Below, piece after piece: positions 33,035-44,947 of a stretch of DNA of 64,000 bases. Location: positions 1,054,001-1,118,000 of the forward strand of contig LODT01000001.1 in assembly GCA_001606155.1 (NCBI GenBank), read 5' to 3'. This stretch comes from Tieghemostelium lacteum. Taxonomy: Eukaryota > Evosea > Eumycetozoa > Dictyosteliales > Raperosteliaceae. A program made the translations under genes and the position numbers. The stretch's first letter is position 1, and every line of letters begins with the position of its first letter. Below the pieces are notes generated by a model, which was not told the origin of the DNA, did no database searches, and was given only the letters and a program-made list of their open reading frames with translations.

Positions 33035-36000
33035 ATGGAAATCGATTTTTATATTGAAGAACCAGAGGAATATAAACCTACTACTGCAGAAAGTATTCGA
33101 AAAGATTATTTTGATTACTTTAGTAAAAAATCATTAGGAAAGACTATAAACTTAAAAGAGACAGAACACCATAATGTCATTTCAAAGTCTTATCTCATAG
33201 AATGGTTAGAAGGAGAACACAAGTTACCTGAAAAACTAAGAGGAGAATTTTATAGATTTAAACTAGAACCATATTCTAATATGGAGTATTATAAATTAGC
33301 TAATAGTAGTAATAAAGCAATCAGTGAACTCATGTATAGAGTCATTTTACAAAAACCAAATCATGAATTTGATTTGGATTGCACATTTATAGCACAAGGA
33401 TTGAAGAATCCCTATCAACCAATATCTAGCTATTCTTTAAGTGCAATGAAAGATATTAGATCCTCTATAAAAAATTTACCTGATCTACACATTGTTATAG
33501 ATGCTCTAATTGAAATTCTGCTAAATTCTAAACCAGATTCCATAGAGAAAATTAGTGAAAACCTAATATCATTGATAAAGTTATATATTGATTACAATAA
33601 TTACCATAGTTTAAAACTAAAGCATTCACCAGATATGGATATGATGTGGAAACAGTGTGCTGAACTATTAACAAAGTCATCTTATACTGTACCAGTATAT
33701 GTGTTTAACTACTACCAAATTTCGGTACCTATATCATTATCAACACTCATGGATACACTTCCAACATTATTAAGTGTCAAAGATCTATCGTATATATCAC
33801 CAAGTTATGTCAATTATATTTTCCAAAACCAATCAAAAATCAACATGGAAACTATACATTCTGCCATGATGAATCTATTAGGGAATACACTTAATGATCA
33901 GAGTATAAAACTTCTATATCTAATTCTAAATTCTGTTGATTTCAATTTAGTATTCAAACCATTTATAATTGATATATTAAAGTAAGTATATGCATATTCT
34001 TTCTGAAACCCACTAAATTGACATTAGTTTTTTATCTCATTAGACAAATTCACAATTATTTCAGTGTATACCAGGATGAATTAAAAGAAAATTTTATTAA
34101 AGTCATTGAATCTAATTTTAGAAATATAATAGAATGTGTTGGTATTAGTAAACCATTAGTAGAGTATCTCTGGTCTGATCCAGAATTTTATATATCTAGA
34201 TGGGATTGTAATCTGTTTGCAACCGAATCTGATTATAATCAATGGTTTGATACCCTTTATCAACTATTCCATAAGTTTAAAAGGTATAGTAGCTTAAACT
34301 CATTGCTAATGTATAGCAATTTCATTTCAGTGAAAGAGTTATCCTCTGATATCAAATTGATAATAACCTATGATGACAACCCTTGTCTTCCCTATCTATG
34401 GTATAAAAAAACTAAAAATCTGAATATGGATGAACCAACTAAAAACTATCTACACACTCTAATAACAGACTACAAGAGCAAGTCTATCCAAACCTTTCCA
34501 TTCTACGTACAATACTTTATCAAAAGTTTAAACAAAGATTTGTTTTATTCAGAGGTTGGTGCATTCTTACAAAAGCTTCTCTCTACAGATAGTCCTGATG
34601 CCATTTTCACGCTTATGAAGCTACTGTTAAAATTGAAAAAAGCTGGTTTATTGGTGGTTATTAATCTAAAGATACAACTTGTCATTAAAAAGTTGTTGGG
34701 TAGATACCTCTATAGCTCCCAAGAGGATAAGGATCAATTACTGGAATATGTATATAGATATTTCGTTTCCTATTTTCCATTAAATGCTGAACAATTTGTT
34801 ATAGGTTACATAAGAAATTTCAATCTATCGGAAGCAAAAATGGATATACTCTATAGACTATTATGTAAACTCGTCTCATTCACATCGTCCTCAGTCTCAT
34901 TTTTGAATTTAGCAAAACGTTGTTTTATGTGGTTTAAACCATACCAGATTATAGATAAACTACGATTATTTTCAACACTAGTTCCCGAAAGAATAATGAA
35001 ATGTACATTAAAGGAAATGGAGGATGGATTTAGTATTCCTACTTATCCAATATGGTTTTACAATCCTTCACCTATGAGCATCCAACTACCAATTCTAGTT
35101 ATCAAATATATAGTATCATTTCTATTGAATGATAACAATACTAATTATATGTGGAAATTGAATAGTTTAGCAAAGGTCTCTAAGAGTGTATTCAGAATGG
35201 TGTCTTACTATTGCCAATCTACATTTAGATCGATGTATTTGCAAAAAAATAATGTACCCAAAAAAGTTACATTGGGTTCACCTTATTGTCTATTCTCTGA
35301 ACCTGCAATGGAACTGAATTGGTTTCATATAGACACGATGTACAACCACAAAGACATTGAAAGAGTATTACAACGTACTCAAACCTTGGTATTTCCAGAT
35401 TCCTATTCATTCTCTTTTATAGATGTAGAGTCAACTGACAATATCATCAAGAATCTGACATCACTAAAAAAAGTAAAAATATTAATACACACTAAAAAAC
35501 ACCCACAATTTCATAAGTTTTTGGTGGACTTGGTCAGAAGATCACCAGTAAAACTTGATATTGATTTATGGGCAAATTACAATTTTTGGATATTTCTAAT
35601 CCAAGATTTACTACCTCACAAGGATAAAATCAATTCCATTTATCTTCGACACGCTCACAACATGATATATTTAAATTTTTATATAGAAGGTTTACAGGTG
35701 CTATCAACTATTCGAAACACACAGATAAGCTTTCACATTAAGTCATATATACATCATCAATCGCACTCTAATATAATTAATGATGATAGATTGCAATTCT
35801 TTTCTAATGTGAATTCAATACGAGGTGTTAAGATTTTGGCACCATTGACAGTCTACACTGGATTAATATCATTATCCATAGCAAAGTTTTCCAAAATTTC
35901 TAACCTACATGGATTCCTTAGATCAACTAAAACACTGGAAATTTTAGCTTTTGAAGATTTTATATTTGAAGAAATGAGTAATCACAAGGAAATTGTTGAT

Positions 36001-36174
36001 TCAATTTCTGAAAATCAAACTCTTAAATCATTGACATTTAACTTTAAGAAGATACCTAAAAATTTGGATATCGATAAGATTTATTTTAATAGAAATCTAT
36101 TTAGAGGTTATATTAATCAAATCCAAACATGCCATCCTAAACTAAAAATCAAGTGGAATAGTGCATTATTATAA
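33035..36174 (+). CDS. Dictyostelid F-box/LRR-like giant protein
   Basis: Exons 33035-33981 and 34044-36174 join in phase 2 for 1025 residues. No catalytic motif is seen. The N-terminal 650 residues are helical and resemble alpha-solenoid repeats. Around residue 690 an F-box-like helix occurs (LPILVIKYIVSFLLND followed by WKLNSLAKVSKSVFRMV), and the C-terminus has leucine-rich strands such as LKKVKILIHTKK and QTLKSLTFNFKKI. This arrangement is common in dictyostelid families of presumed SCF substrate adaptors; the ubiquitin role is inference. The gene follows eIF4G on the same strand after 146 nt. Confidence 0.65.
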
Positions 36175-36251
36175 TTTAAATGGTTTCTAAAGACTAGTTT
36201 TTATTGTACAAATAAATAAACTTTTTTGGAATAAAGTATTAAAATTATTAT

Positions 36252-36497
36252 TTAATTACAACCACAACCTCCACCATTGAGAATTCCACCAACAGTTCCA
36301 ATGACACCACCAACAACAGGTAATACAACACCTCCAACAACACCACCAACTAAACCAACAGTGGTACCCAAAAGACCACCAATCAAATTACCATTACAAC
36401 CACCACATGCAGCTGAGTTCATTGATTGCATTGATGACATGGATGATCCAGAAGAGATTCTAGCTGAACTTGAGCTCATTGGTTTAACGTTACCCAT
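36252..36497 (-). CDS. hssA/B-like small Ser/Gly-rich protein
   Basis: A single exon of 81 residues. It has a Ser-rich N-terminal half (MSSSSARISSGSSMSSMQS), the motif NSAACGGCNGN, and a Gly/Val-rich hydrophobic tail of short repeats (LVGGVVGGVVLPVVGGVIG) ending in GGGCGCN. The ACGGC motif and GCGC-type end are hallmarks of the hssA/2C/7E family, large in dictyostelids and mostly expressed in prestalk cells during development. The molecular function of the family is unknown. The gene converges with the F-box-like gene, their stops being 77 nt apart. The plus strand across it is also open, which is a composition effect. Confidence 0.8.
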   Translation of the reverse strand: MGNVKPMSSSSARISSGSSMSSMQSMNSAACGGCNGNLIGGLLGTTVGLVGGVVGGVVLPVVGGVIGTVGGILNGGGCGCN

Positions 36498-36980
36498 TGA
36501 AGAAAGAGATGCTAATTAATTTTAAATATTAATATTTCAATTTAATATTTTATTTTAAAACTAAATATTTATATATACCTAAGATTGTCATTTTTAATTA
36601 AAGTTTTAGTTTTTGTTGATTTGTTGAATAAAATTGATAATTTTCTAAATTATTTATACTAGTTTTAATTCATTATTAATATAATTATCTATAGACAAAA
36701 TTGATCATGTTAAACTGAAATTGAATTGAATCATAGAAAATCCTGTGCGTTTCCAAAAGGTTTGTTAAATTTGGTAAAGTTAAGAAGTGTTTTTCAAAAA
36801 TTTAACCACAAAACACCAAAAAAAATAAATTAGATATCTACATTTATATCTTTTTATTTATTTTAAGATTGAAGAGTGGTAATGTAATTGTGATTAAAAT
36901 TTCAAATATATTCATATCGTAAAAAATATGTGTTAAATTTTTCTAAACAAATTTTTTGAAAAAAGTGTTGTTTCATTCAA
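36498..36980. promoter_or_regulatory. Divergent upstream region
   Basis: The spacer of about 480 nt lies between the hssA-like start and the PPR-like gene start. It is A/T-rich, with a slightly more G/C part at 36745-36760 (CCTGTGCGTTTCCAAAAGG). No exon was found and no motif is recognised. Confidence 0.35.
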
Positions 36981-36992
36981 TTGCTCGTATAT

Positions 36993-39942
36993 ATGATCAG
37001 ATTTAGAGAAATTAAAAATAGTTTGAATAGAATTATTCCTATTTTTTATCATAATAATAATAACAACCTTTTTTATTTAACAAAGTTAAACTATTCTATA
37101 AAATCAACTAGAAGAACATATTCAACCACAGATACATCCACTAATAATACCCTTTTAAATAATACCACTACATCTACAACAACAGTACCAACACCAACTA
37201 GTACTCTATTTACAAATTTTATTAAAAGTGCCAATAAAGATGATCAGAATAGAATAATTAATTTAAAGACACAATTAGCAAAGTTAGTTAAAAACAATTT
37301 ATAAATGATTAGGTATATCAATAGAGGAAAAAGAGGTTATTAATATAGTTATTATACCCTACACTATACACAGGTTATTTGTGACTCAACAGGATATATT
37401 AGTAGTAAATGAATTTCTAGTTAATGTAAAAGAGAATGAGATTCCACAGATATTTATAGCATTATTAGGAGAGACTTATGAAATGCTGAAAGGAACAAAG
37501 TCACTGGTATCTACAATTAAAGAGATGCCAACAATATATATACAGTACAGTTTAAATAGTGGAAATTACGAACTTGCTATAAAGTTTCATAATTTATTTA
37601 TAGAGTGGGGTTTCACCACAGCAGATTGGTTTTATCAGATACTAAGATCACTGTTACATAGGGGAAAGTCAAAAGAGTTTACTGATTTTCTAGTTGAGAA
37701 TATATCTCATTACCCAAAGTATCTACAGAATGTTTACATTCCTCATCAATTGAATAGTCTTCATCTATTGAATAATACATCTGTTAAGGTAATTCTAGAG
37801 AAAGCGCATTCCTCTGGACTACTCAGTGACGGATTCATGAAATTCGTAATACTGAAATCAATGGAAATAGAGTCACATAAAGATTTAGTATACCTCTTTT
37901 ACGAACAGTTTAGAATTTGCCAATTCTCAAAATCTACTGGTGTCTATAAAGCTGTGTTTAGGTATATGATTCAGCAGAAAGATACCAAATTGGCAATGAA
38001 AGTCTACCAATCAATGATTGTTGATAAAATTAAACCATTTTCATCAGTTTATCAAGAACTGTTTGAAATAACATCAACACTACCATCACAACAACAACTG
38101 TTCAAGGACTTGGTCTCCAAGTTTATCACTAGTAATCATCCAGATAGAATGTCAGTAGACTATGAAATTGCACTATCTATATGTTATAATCACCTAAAAT
38201 CAATATCATCATCTTCTACACCTAAACATAAATTAATATACCAGACACTCATGGAACAAATGGAGAAAGTAACTGATAAGTCATTGTTGGTATCTATAAA
38301 TACAATGGTTATTAATATATATCTGCATTTGGATATGTATAATCTGGCGTTAGAAGCCTATGGTAGAGCCATAGTTCAGTATAAGGTACCACCTAGAGTG
38401 GAGTTATTGGTAAACTTTATATTTTACCATAAACTACAGAGTTACAAGTACTTTAGAGTCACTCAGACCACTCAAGAAAATGATGAGTTTATAGTATTTA
38501 AATATGAGCCAACAGTAAATAGCGAGAAACTTCCACCTCAAGCTAAAGAAGAATATAGAATAGAATTGAAGAAGATTAGAGATCACCAACAACTGTATAA
38601 ATATTGGATGTTGGAGAGAAACAATTTCCAAAAACGACATTTCCCAAATTATATGGAGTCTATGTATCAGCAATCTAATGCTATATTTGACTTGATCTAT
38701 ATTGAGTGTTTTAAAGAGAAGAAAGAGTCTCAAACACTGTCGTTCTTGGAACCTTTAAAAAAGAAACTACAGAATTTTGATAATGTTTTGTCTACAAGTT
38801 TAGCAAGTCCAACTGTAAACTATCAGGCACTGGCAAGCCACCTACAGAGAAATTATATATCTAAAATGACAATACCATATGCAATGGATTTCTTGAGGTT
38901 TATATCGAATTTCAAGAACCATGAACCTAACCAATATAAAGAGTTTTTCAATGGACTACCAATTCAGATCAAGGCAATGGTGTCCAACCCAAATTTCAAT
39001 TTACTTCATTTGGAAGCTGATTTGGATAGTGGGTTACAACAATTGAATATAAATGACCTAGATCTATTTAGAAACTCTGAGAGATTCTATTTTTCACTGT
39101 TGACTAGTTTGTCAAGACTTCAGAGATATGATTTGGCATTTGATGTTTTTGAAAAAGTTATCAAAAACCGTATACAACTATGGCCAAATTCATGGATACC
39201 TTTGGTTTTAGAAATGTCAAAAGACCGTCTATCTGATTCTATAGTAGATATGATAAATCAGTATCTTCAAGAGATACCAAATTCCAGTGATTTAGATTGT
39301 CTTAGACAACCATTATCCAATTACACAATGTCTATATTAAACAAACAAGGAAAATATCAAGAATCGTTAGACTTCTTTAGAAAACTACCACTCAGTTATA
39401 TAAATGAATTCTCAATGGTTTATGCACTTCAGTCTATAATCCAACTATATCCCATCACTGAAACCACTCCAATAGAACAATCAAGAGAATTTCTAAAACA
39501 ATGGTTATCAGTCTACTCCCAAGATGTCATTCAAGCTGATGAGGTAAACAAAACCATATTTTATGGAAGACATTTTTATTCCAATCTCATTGAAATCCTA
39601 TACAAAACCTCAAATAGACCTGATCTAATCAGAGAGCTCTTGAATCCCACTTCACAACTCTACCAAGAAACTCTAATCAAAAAAATGGATCAAAAATATT
39701 TTATTTACATTCTAAACTCTGCCAAAAGTCATCGTGAGAAATTAAATTATTTCAAACTGTTACATAATTATCATTTACCAGAGATCTTAGAACAAATTAA
39801 AATATCCAATTCCATTGAAAATGATCCTATTGTAACTGAAATGATTGCCAATTCCAAACCTTTGACAACTCCCGATATAAAATCTCTTTCTCAAAAATCC
39901 ATTAATATACTTAAAGAGATTCTGGACTCAATAAATAAATAA
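36993..39942 (+). CDS. Mitochondrial PPR-like helical repeat protein
   Basis: The start at 36993 gives MIRFREIKNSLNRIIPIF and later STRRTYSTTDTST, a mitochondrial presequence pattern. The main frame, open from 37309 to 39942, contains pentatricopeptide-like helix pairs: GVYKAVFRYMIQQKDTKLAM with KVYQSMIVDKI, YNLALEAYGRAIVQYKVPP, RYDLAFDVFEKVIKN. PPR proteins bind organellar RNA. The N-terminal exon and main frame differ by one frame. A 40-nt intron, 37287-37326, joins them in phase 0 (QLAKL to EKEVINIV), giving about 969 residues. The codons just before its acceptor (LGISIE) also look coding, so the join is uncertain and a frame break is possible. Confidence 0.7.
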
Positions 39943-39997
39943 TTTATTTACGCTTATTATCTTTACAAATTTTGACAAGACAGATATTTATCCATTT

Positions 39998-42502
39998 TTA
40001 TTTGGCTTGTTGTTGAGATAATTTTTGAAATTGTTGATGTGATTTTAGAATATTTTCACGTACCTCAATTTTAGATACATGATCTCTCATCTTTTCTTCT
40101 AGGAGTTTTCTTCTTTTACCAATAGCAGCAGGTTCAAACCAAGTTTGAGAATTCAAATGTTTAATTTTTAGTAGTTCATCTTCAACTTTAGACAATTTGG
40201 AATATTCTTCTTCTATTCTAGCTTTTTGTACTAAAATATCCATACCAACATTGAATTCTACATCGTTAACCATTTCTTTAAAGGCAGCACAATATAATGG
40301 AGAATAACCAGTTACCATTCTTTCACTTTCAATAGACTGGAATCTCAAAAGACCAGAAGTGATGAGATTGTTTAGAGATGATTCGTCACCTAAAAATACA
40401 TTGAATAGTAAGTCATCATAAGATACAAAATTTAAATTTGCAACTCTCTTCATTGTCTCCCATAACTGAGGTCTAGTCCATTTCAGTTGTTCTTTAGCTC
40501 CCTTTTCAGTTCTCTTGGAGAGTCCAAAACCTTCACCTCTGATATCTGCAACTGCTTTTTGTATCATGGATCTGAGTGCTTCATTTACAGGTTCTCCTGA
40601 TACCAATCTCTGTGAGAGGATATTCAAGTCATAGTATCTACCACCAAGAATCTCCACAATTTGGTTCATTTCACCATCTGATATACTTGTTTTGCTTTGG
40701 TCAAGTTTAGTCTTGATATAAGTCTTAGCAGATGATGGTGAAACATCAGCGAGCTGAATGGTATTAATTTGACCTCCGCCTCTATTGTCTAGATATTTCT
40801 TGAGAGTATCCTGACCGAATGGATCAGAACTTATAAATACAACATGTGAATTTCCTCTTTGTGTGCTAGTGATTGCCCACTGAATTATAGAGTCCATTAT
40901 AATATTAGCTTTCTCTTTGTTCTCCATAGCTTGAATCATACCAAATAAACCATCAATAACTATCAGTGGATAGGTATATGGTTCATGTGGATTCAAAGGG
41001 AATTCCATAGACTTCTTAGTGAGACAGTCATCGAGAATCTTCAATATAGTCTGAATCTGATAAGCTGTGGTACTGTGGAATGCTGATTTTCCAGTTGGTA
41101 TAATAGCATCAAAAATACCACTTAAATTACCATAGAATCCAAAAGATGGGAAGAATCCAATGGCTTTAGAGAAATTCTCTACAAATTCCTCATCTGAATT
41201 ATTTACATCTTGACTGCAATCTACCAGTAATGTATTGATTCTATCTTGAAGAATCTTATCGATCATTGAAGATTTACCAGATCCTTTTGGAGCACATAAC
41301 ATTACAATACTGTTAGGTGGATAATTGAAATGACTGAGAAGTTTCTTTTCCTCATCTCTAGTTTGCCATTCATCAATCTCATCAAAGACATAAGGCTCTG
41401 AAAGTCGTCTATTTATGAAATACTCTCTAAGTGGATTAAACAGCAATATAGTCAAAAGTGTAGCTAAAAGACCAATAAGTGGAATCATAATCCTTGGATG
41501 TTTACTAAACTGTTCTTTAATCATATTGATTCTGAGCATTTGTTCATATTCAATGTATAGAGTGGTCCCATGTTCCTGTAGGAACTTTTGATGTAAACAA
41601 TTTCTAGTAGCTATAGCACCCTCCATACGCTGGAATATGACATAGGCTACCTTAGGATCCTTTGAAGATATATAAATATCAGAAATGTGGCCATAGGGTC
41701 TAACTTGTCTGTAGAGATCATCTACTGTCATTTCAGCACCTTTGAATGTTATACGTAATGTATAACTAGGTAGCTTATAGTCAATGTCGTCTACAAAAGG
41801 TTTACCTTGAACCAACATGCATCTAGCTGGTTTTCTTGCAAAGTGAAAATGCTTGTTACTCTGCTCAAAAAGCATTTGTAATCTCTTACTAGTTCTCAAC
41901 AATGACAATTCCCTATTCTTTATAATATCAGATTCCGATAATGGATAAGACTCTGTGATGGCATGGGCAGCCTCTTTATCCAATCCATGACTTGTGATTA
42001 TATCCTTAGCTTCTTCTTTCAAATGTTCAATCTCTTTTATAGTCTCTGTATCATCATCTTCATCAGATTCCTTGATTTTCTCTTCCTTCTCCTTAATCTT
42101 TAGAAGTTTTTCGATTTTTGGATCTTTATATTGAAAATGTATATAAGCACCACCCTCTTTAATTCTCTTCTCGATCGATATGATTTGTATATCCTCTGGA
42201 AAGATGGAATTCAGCTTTTTGGTGATGGGAATGTGAAATAGAAGTGATCGAAAATCCAATCTACTGACTTTAATAGGATACAGATTGTTTACCCATATTA
42301 TACCTTGATTATAGTCTTTATTCATCTCCTCTTCTATTGGTCTAGTTATATTATTGAGTTTTGAAGTATCATTAATCTCCCAAGTTGGAGGTTGATAATA
42401 ATACCTCCTTCCTAAACTACCCAAATTACTATTGTTTCCATATAGTACAGTTTTACTAAAACTATTTATCTTTCCCGCAAAAGATATTAATCTTGATGTC
42501 AT
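39998..42502 (-). CDS. yme2: Mitochondrial inner-membrane protein Yme2/RNA12-like
   Basis: A single exon of 834 residues, similar to the length of yeast Yme2 (850). The order of parts fits: mitochondrial presequence (basic, with RRYYYQPPTWE), an RRM-like domain at about 245-320 (YTLRITFKGAEMTVDDLY, KVAYVIFQRMEGA), one membrane span at about 338-355 (IMIPLIGLLATLLTILLF), then an AAA-like ATPase module with Walker A APKGSGKSS at 404-412 and the strand YPLIVIDGLFG. Yme2/RNA12 sits in the inner membrane and affects mitochondrial DNA maintenance and escape to the nucleus in yeast. The C-terminus is helical. The 220-nt upstream spacer separates it from the 3' end of the GDP-mannose pyrophosphorylase gene. 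Confidence 0.88.
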   Translation of the reverse strand: MTSRLISFAGKINSFSKTVLYGNNSNLGSLGRRYYYQPPTWEINDTSKLNNITRPIEEEMNKDYNQGIIWVNNLYPIKVSRLDFRSLLFHIPITKKLNSIFPEDIQIISIEKRIKEGGAYIHFQYKDPKIEKLLKIKEKEEKIKESDEDDDTETIKEIEHLKEEAKDIITSHGLDKEAAHAITESYPLSESDIIKNRELSLLRTSKRLQMLFEQSNKHFHFARKPARCMLVQGKPFVDDIDYKLPSYTLRITFKGAEMTVDDLYRQVRPYGHISDIYISSKDPKVAYVIFQRMEGAIATRNCLHQKFLQEHGTTLYIEYEQMLRINMIKEQFSKHPRIMIPLIGLLATLLTILLFNPLREYFINRRLSEPYVFDEIDEWQTRDEEKKLLSHFNYPPNSIVMLCAPKGSGKSSMIDKILQDRINTLLVDCSQDVNNSDEEFVENFSKAIGFFPSFGFYGNLSGIFDAIIPTGKSAFHSTTAYQIQTILKILDDCLTKKSMEFPLNPHEPYTYPLIVIDGLFGMIQAMENKEKANIIMDSIIQWAITSTQRGNSHVVFISSDPFGQDTLKKYLDNRGGGQINTIQLADVSPSSAKTYIKTKLDQSKTSISDGEMNQIVEILGGRYYDLNILSQRLVSGEPVNEALRSMIQKAVADIRGEGFGLSKRTEKGAKEQLKWTRPQLWETMKRVANLNFVSYDDLLFNVFLGDESSLNNLITSGLLRFQSIESERMVTGYSPLYCAAFKEMVNDVEFNVGMDILVQKARIEEEYSKLSKVEDELLKIKHLNSQTWFEPAAIGKRRKLLEEKMRDHVSKIEVRENILKSHQQFQKLSQQQAK

Positions 42503-42722
42503 ATATTTTTAAATCACTTCAATATTAATAAAAAAAAAACTTAAAATTTGACAAAGTGTGTTAAAATTTGGCCAAAACAGATCAGAATTACGATTATGTT
42601 TCATAACTTAACAAATCAAGATTTCAATATTGGGGAAAAAAAAGGAGGAGTCTTAAGTGTAAATTGTTTATTTGTTTTTTTTTTTTTTTGTTGTTTTAAC
42701 TTATTGGGAGAGATATTTGGTT

Positions 42723-43872
42723 TTACATAATAATTTCAGGTTCAGGAATAGAAGAACTAATTGATTTATGAGGTAAAATCTTTCCACCATTGATATAAAT
42801 CTCATCGGCAACATGTACATCTTCACCTAGTACCGAGGTATTTTCCATACGAACCCATTTACCAATAGTTGAATTCCAGCCAATGATTGATGATTTGATC
42901 CATGAATTTTTACCAATAGTAGTACCTTCCAAAACGGTGGTATTAATAAGACGACTTCCCTCCTCAATGACACAATTTGGACCAATAGTTACATTTGGTC
43001 CAATGAGACAACCTGGTTTGATGACTGAGGTTGGGTCAATTAAAACTGGACCTACAATACCAGCACCTGTAGCCAAAGTCTCTGAAGCTTTGTTCTTGAG
43101 ACTGTTCAAATACAGACCCATACCCAACAGAAAATCTTTTGGTTGACCAACATCCATCCAAAAGCCTTCCAATTGCATGCAATAGAGTTGTTGTTCTGCT
43201 GCCATCTTTGGGAAAATCTCAGTTTCTATACTAGTGGGTTTAGGTTGAATTCTATTTAAAATACTTGGATTGAATATATAGACACCTGCATTAATCTTGT
43301 TGCCAACATAGACTTGTGGTTTCTCAACAAATTTCAAAATCTGACCGTTTTCCTCTTTATAAACTACAACACCATATTTTGAAGGTTCCTCTACTTTTGT
43401 GACCATAATTGTACCTTCTCCACCGTGATTCTTGTGATATGCAAGTAAATCTGCAAATGGGAAATCACAAATAATATCACTATTCAATACAAAGAATGGT
43501 TCACCATCATTCAATAGGTCTCTTGCCAATGCCAATGGTCCTGCTGTACCTAGTGGTACTGTTTCTTGTGAATATGATATTTTAATACCCAACTATATAT
43601 ATTACATGTCATTGGTTAATTCTTCATTTTTGAATTCAAATATCTAAACAAAAAATGCTTACCTTTTCTTCATAAGGTTTCAAATATGATGACATTAACT
43701 GTGGTCTGTAATTAACTGCCAAAACAACCTCATTTACACCAATTTTGCAAAGTGCTTCAATTTGATGAAGAATCATTGCTTTGTTGGCAAACTCTACAAT
43801 TGGTTTAGGTCTTGACAATGTTAAGGGTCTTAAACGAGTTCCAAATCCTCCAACTAAAATTAAAGCTTTCAT
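42723..43872 (-). CDS. gmppB: GDP-mannose pyrophosphorylase, catalytic (GMPPB) subunit
   Basis: Exons 43663-43872 and 42723-43592 join in phase 0, predicting 359 residues (human GMPPB has 360). The N-terminal nucleotidyltransferase signature is [17 protein letters not shown], followed by [14 protein letters not shown] for nucleotide and metal binding, [19 protein letters not shown] and the INAGVYIF strand. The C-terminal part is a left-handed beta helix ([40 protein letters not shown]). The enzyme makes GDP-mannose from mannose-1-phosphate and GTP, for N-glycosylation, GPI anchors and other mannosylation in the cytosol. All catalytic motifs appear intact. Confidence 0.96.
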
Positions 43873-44947
43873 TTTACTATAGTATTATTGTATTATATAA
43901 ATATATCTGTGCTGTGTGAAAAATAAGTTCTACTGATTAATTAAAATTTAATTTACTTATTAATAAATCTAATGTTATTATTATTATTATTTGGGTAAGT
44001 GTGGGTGGTGCTAATTGTGTGTCACTATGGAAATTTGAAAAAAATTTTAAATAATGTTGATTCTTTTTTGTTTAAAAATAGTGGTAAAGTGAATTGGAAT
44101 TGGTAGTGGATGAAAAAACACTAGTGATTAGATTTTGAATGAATAGATGTGTGTGCTTATTTGACAACAAATATGAACAAAAATATCAACTGTGAATTTA
44201 GAAAAAAAAATTTTATTTTTTTTTTATTTTTTATGCATAGGGAACAAAGAAATCAAACAGGGTTGTAGATGATGACATTAAGTACCTACATTAAATAAAT
44301 AATAATAAATAATTTTAATTATATATAAATAATTATATTAACAAATTGGTTTTAGAAATAATTCTTTAATTGAAAAGAAAAATATGTGAGTCAATATTTA
44401 AGTTTTTTTTAAATTTTAGTTTTCAAAAGATCTTTTTTGAAATTTCAGTTGTTCAAAGAGGGAATGACACCCTGAGGTGGTTGACTTGTAACTTATCGAT
44501 AACTTTTTTAAACTAAAAAAAAAATATTTTATTTATAATAATTCATTGATAAATATGGTAATGGTGATTCAAATCACTTTTATTAGTACTAAATCAAAAA
44601 GTCCCTAATCGGGTATCATTTTTAAAAAAAAAGATCACTGTGCAATTATAATATTAAATAATTATTTGAATGATGAAAAAATAGGATAGAGAATATAGAC
44701 ACTAAAAGAATACCAGAATTTCTATTCTGTCAAACACATTCCACAAATACCAAAAATAAAATTCAATTGGAAAACGTTAATATTATTTTTTTTTTTTTTG
44801 GAACCACGGGTTATTATAAAATTTTTTATCAATCTAGATATCAAAACCATCAGGATATCATTGTAATATTACCATTTACAATTCTCACAAAAAAACCCAA
44901 AGACAAATAACAGTAGTCGACAGACAATTTTATAAAAATACACAAAG
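43873..44947. promoter_or_regulatory. Divergent upstream region of GMPPB and the cyclase gene
   Basis: About 1.07 kb without a gene. It contains ATT repeats near 43977-43992, several G/T-rich patches (GGGTAAGTGTGGGTGGTGC at 43993-44011) and a C/G-richer stretch at 44457-44500 (GAGGGAATGACACCCTGAGG). G/T-rich elements are known activators of developmental genes in dictyostelids (G-boxes), so the first could be regulatory; that is inference. No exon was found. Confidence 0.4.

Noticed and set aside
36277-36519. Plus-strand Pro/Thr-rich frame of 80 codons
   Set aside because: It is antisense to the hssA-like gene, whose Gly/Val repeats read as Pro/Thr on the other strand; the ACGGC motif supports the minus strand.
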